Of a stretch of 64,000 nucleotides of DNA, positions 61,650 to 64,000 are shown piece by piece (the first letter of the stretch is position 1; every line of letters starts with the position of its first letter). The position numbers and the translations under genes were made by a program. Source of the DNA: CAWGLW01 sp963823525 (GTDB lineage Bacteria > Pseudomonadota > Gammaproteobacteria > Steroidobacterales > Steroidobacteraceae); NCBI GenBank assembly GCA_963823525.1, contig CAWGLW010000005.1, positions 1 through 64,000 on the forward strand, written 5' to 3'. Below the pieces are notes generated by a model. That model did no database searches. It was not told where the DNA came from and saw only the letters and a list, made by a program, of their open reading frames with translations.

Positions 61650-62219
61650 ATGGCTACTTTCAGCACCAACGAATTTCGTTCCGGACTCAAGATCATTCTC
61701 GATGGCGACCCGTATGCCATCGTGGAAAACGAGTTCGTCAAACCCGGTAAAGGTCAGGCGATCAACCGCGTAAAGATCCGCAACCTGAAGAGCGGCAGGG
61801 TGCTTGAGCGAAGTTTTCGCTCCGGCGATACGGTCGAAGCGGCCGATATCATGGAAACTGAAATGCAGTACCTCTACAGCGATGGTGATTTCTGGCATTT
61901 CATGGTCCCCGACACGTTCGAGCAATTCACCGCAGATAAAACCGCGGTCGCGGATGCTGCGCCGTGGCTGAAGGACGGCGTGAACTGCACTGTCATGCTC
62001 TGGAACGGCGAACCACTGGCGGTGACGGCCCCGGCGCACGTAGAGCTGGAAATTGTCGAAACAGACCCGGGTGTGCGCGGGGACACAGCGACCGGTGGCC
62101 AGAAGCCGGCGAAACTGGAAACCGGTGCGGTGGTTCGCGTGCCACTGTTCCTTAACCAGGGCGAGGTCATACGGGTCGATACCCGCACCGGCGAGTACCT
62201 GTCCCGGGCCAAGGGCTAA
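61650..62219 (+). CDS. efp: Translation elongation factor P
   Basis: 189 aa from ATG 61650 (MATFSTNEFRSGLKI), giving the normal length; an upstream in-frame ATG at 61590 is discounted. The modified lysine is Lys34 in ENEFVKPGKGQA, matching the beta-lysylated class, and both modifying enzymes are encoded next to it. EF-P rescues ribosomes stalled at polyproline. Its last 4 bp overlap the end of msrC on the other strand. Confidence 0.97.
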   Translation: MATFSTNEFRSGLKIILDGDPYAIVENEFVKPGKGQAINRVKIRNLKSGRVLERSFRSGDTVEAADIMETEMQYLYSDGDFWHFMVPDTFEQFTADKTAVADAAPWLKDGVNCTVMLWNGEPLAVTAPAHVELEIVETDPGVRGDTATGGQKPAKLETGAVVRVPLFLNQGEVIRVDTRTGEYLSRAKG

Positions 62220-62701
62220 AGCGCGCGGCTGATGCCGCCGGTCGCCGCAAGCAGGATCGCAACCACTCGCTCCAGTCCCTCGGCATCGCTCCGGTCGAAA
62301 CGGCCGTGAGCCGGACTGTCGATATCGAGTACCCCGATCAATTGATCGTCCCTGACCATGGGCACGACGATTTCCGAGTTCGACGCGGCGTCGCAGGCGA
62401 TGTGGCCCGGGAAGGCGTGGACGTCAGCGACAATCAGTGTCTCGCGGCGTTCGGCGGCCGTGCCGCAGACGCCTTTGCCGATTGGAATTCTCACGCAGGC
62501 AGGTTTGCCCTGGAACGGGCCGACCAGCAGGTCGCCGCTGGACGGTTCCGCCAGGTAAAAGCCGGCCCAGTTGATTGCGGGCAGGCTGGTGAAAATCAGC
62601 GACGCCGTGTTGGCGGCACAGGCGATAAAGTCTGATTCGCCGGCCAGCAGCGCCTGCAGGCTGGCGCCGAGTTCCGCGTACGCGGCGGGCTTTGTCGGCA
62701 A
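62216..62701 (-). CDS. msrC: Free methionine-(R)-sulfoxide reductase (GAF domain)
   Basis: 161 aa single GAF domain. The three family cysteines are visible in GKPACVRIPIGKGVCGTAAE and FPGHIACDAASNSEIVVPMV. It reduces free Met-R-sulfoxide. Converges on efp with a 4-bp overlap and lies downstream of epmA on the same strand, separated by about 48 bp. Connects with the other peroxide-defence genes in the window only by function. Confidence 0.92.
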   Translation of the reverse strand: MPTKPAAYAELGASLQALLAGESDFIACAANTASLIFTSLPAINWAGFYLAEPSSGDLLVGPFQGKPACVRIPIGKGVCGTAAERRETLIVADVHAFPGHIACDAASNSEIVVPMVRDDQLIGVLDIDSPAHGRFDRSDAEGLERVVAILLAATGGISRAL

Positions 62702-62749
62702 AAGATATTTCCAGATCAGTGTGCATGCGGGCGGGTCCGTCTCAGTGAT

Positions 62750-63715
62750 TCAGGCGCGTTCGGTCGGGAAGGCAATGACATCATCGATATGTGCGACGCC
62801 GGAGGCAACCATCACCAGGCGATCGAAGCCGAGTGCAACCCCGGCGCAGTCGGGCAGACCCGCCGCAAGCGCCGCGAGAAATCGTTCATCGACTGAGAGG
62901 TCAGGCTGAGCGCGCAGCCGGCGTGCGCGCCGGTCGGATTCGAAGCGGCGGGACTGCTCGGCCGCGTCCGACAGTTCGTGGAAGCCGTTGGCCAGTTCCG
63001 TCTCGCCCCAGAACGCCTCAAAACGAGAGGCAACGGGTCCGCGGATGCGCGCCAGGGCGGCCTGAGTGGCCGGGAAGTCATAGAGGAACGTCAGGCGATC
63101 CGTGGGGAAGCGTGGCGTAACAACGGCCGTGAGCGCGATGTCGAGTAGGGCGTCGCGATCGCTGACCAGCGACTGCGGTACCGGCGCTTTGCGGAGCGCA
63201 ATCGCCCCCTGCAGTTCTTCCAGGGAGCCGTCGATCGGGTCGACACCGAGGGACTCCCGGAATGCATCCCGATAGGCCACCCGGCGGCTCGGAGCCGACG
63301 ACGTGTGTGGCCTGAGCGCTGCCAGCAGCAGGCGATCGACGTCGTCGATCAATGCCTGGTGATCGATGCCAAGCCGGTACCACTCAACCATCGTGAACTC
63401 GGGGCTGTGCCGGCGGCCACGCTCGCCCCCGCGGAATACCGGCGCGACCTGGAAAATATCGGGCCAGCCAGCACAAAGCAGGCGCTTCATCGCGTATTCA
63501 GGGGATGTGTGCAGGTAACCGATCCGCTCGTCACGCTCGCCGACGACATTCATTGACTGGAGGTGGACGTCGGTCACCGGGGCCTGGACGAGCACCGGCG
63601 TCGTGACCTCCAGCGCGCCAGTATCGGCAAAATACCGCCTGACGGTGCTCAGCATGGCCGCTCGCAGACGCGCCAATTCCAGGGTTGAGCCCGGCCGCCA
63701 GTCTTCCGCCGGCAT
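62750..63715 (-). CDS. epmA: EF-P lysine-lysyltransferase
   Basis: 321 aa from ATG 63715 (MPAEDWRPGSTLELARLRAA); the open frame extends further upstream into psd and is discounted. It is a paralogue of the class II lysyl-tRNA synthetase catalytic core without the anticodon domain: PVLVQAPVTDVHLQSMNVVG, YLHTSPEYAMKRLLCAGWPD, RRHSPEFTMVEWYRLGID, and GVALGFDRLVMVA (class II motif 3). It transfers (R)-beta-lysine to EF-P. It lies directly after psd. Confidence 0.95.
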   Translation of the reverse strand: MPAEDWRPGSTLELARLRAAMLSTVRRYFADTGALEVTTPVLVQAPVTDVHLQSMNVVGERDERIGYLHTSPEYAMKRLLCAGWPDIFQVAPVFRGGERGRRHSPEFTMVEWYRLGIDHQALIDDVDRLLLAALRPHTSSAPSRRVAYRDAFRESLGVDPIDGSLEELQGAIALRKAPVPQSLVSDRDALLDIALTAVVTPRFPTDRLTFLYDFPATQAALARIRGPVASRFEAFWGETELANGFHELSDAAEQSRRFESDRRARRLRAQPDLSVDERFLAALAAGLPDCAGVALGFDRLVMVASGVAHIDDVIAFPTERA

Positions 63716-63719
63716 GGTT

Positions 63720-64000
63720 TCAGAGCAATCGTGCAAGTCGCTCACCCATGCGTACGGGGCTGCCGGATTCTGAGCCCGGCAGGAATCGTACGGCCTCATT
63801 ACCGATCAGCACGATGACGGTGGAGCCCATGTTGAATCGCCCGAGCTCCTCGCCGCGTTCGAATACCGTGCCAACACCGGCCTCAATCTCGCGAATCTGC
63901 CCGCCGCGCGCAGGCGGCGGGTTGATTTCGCCTGCGTAGACGGTTTCGATGCTGCCGACGAACAACGCGCCGACGAGCACCATGGCCAATGGGCCGACGG
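63720..64000 (-). CDS. psd: Phosphatidylserine decarboxylase, 3' part
   Basis: The frame runs off the right edge of the window. The self-cleavage motif is present in GRFNMGSTVIVL, where the Ser of Gly-Ser-Thr becomes the pyruvoyl group, and VGALFVGSIETVYAGEI is typical of the membrane-associated beta chain. The enzyme makes phosphatidylethanolamine. The stop is 4 bp before the chosen epmA start, suggesting a psd-epmA-msrC transcript. Confidence 0.92.
   Translation of the reverse strand, partial: VGPLAMVLVGALFVGSIETVYAGEINPPPARGGQIREIEAGVGTVFERGEELGRFNMGSTVIVLIGNEAVRFLPGSESGSPVRMGERLARLL

Overview
The window is a high-GC stretch of a bacterial chromosome, most likely a gammaproteobacterium. 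Markers for that are adjacent parE-parC, EttA, a complete EF-P/EpmA/EpmB set, MltF, DUF1820, a large single-chain PurL, a RibBA-type protein with a degenerate second domain, and the orders glyA-nrdR-ribD-ribE-ribBA-ribH-nusB-thiL-pgpA and xseB-ispA-dxs. I cannot name the genus. Several broken or joined genes mean that assembly error must be kept in mind for parts of the window.

Layout. 1-5.6 kb: the end of an aldehyde dehydrogenase broken by two compensating frameshifts, a convergent secreted di-heme peroxidase-like protein with an upstream REC/AraC-type regulator, and a small membrane protein. 5.7-7.8 kb: a UvrD-like helicase cut after about 122 codons and joined to the last codons of guaB, then intact guaA. 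7.8-23.6 kb: accessory DNA inserted at the 3' end of guaA. The last codons of guaA (TIEWE-stop) reappear at 23592-23609, directly before tadA, so this block looks like a genomic island bounded by direct repeats. It carries a hipBA toxin-antitoxin pair with several repeat and palindrome motifs, an IS3-family element, three 5'-truncated IS91-family copies sharing one 18-nt 3' end, an IS3 remnant, a TolB-like/TPR membrane protein, a 212-bp element with near-perfect terminal inverted repeats, a cassette of a small helical protein and an outer-membrane barrel protein, a half tRNA-Gly, and remnants of an acyltransferase and a flavin disulfide reductase. I see no integrase in it.

23.6-64 kb is mostly ordered core genome: tadA, mltF, tRNA-Ser(CGA) followed by three 185-bp tandem repeats each ending in a copy of the tRNA 3' end, an orphan T6SS-type FHA protein, DUF1820, purL, a second TolB-like/TPR protein, hutH and ettA, an HDAC-like deacetylase, glyA-nrdR and the riboflavin/nusB/thiL/pgpA run ending in a Ser/Thr kinase fused to a cyclic-nucleotide-binding domain, folE2, xseB-ispA-dxs, a rubrerythrin / Fe-S protein / DUF3501 module, parE-parC, a FimX-like c-di-GMP receptor, epmB-efp-msrC-epmA, and the 3' end of psd.

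The core genes fall into a few pathways: purine synthesis (guaA, purL, glyA as one-carbon donor), flavin, thiamin, folate and isoprenoid synthesis (rib genes, thiL, folE2, dxs, ispA), translation (tadA, tRNA-Ser, ettA, efp with its two lysylation enzymes), peroxide/redox defence (rubrerythrin module, msrC, di-heme peroxidase), and chromosome decatenation (parCE).
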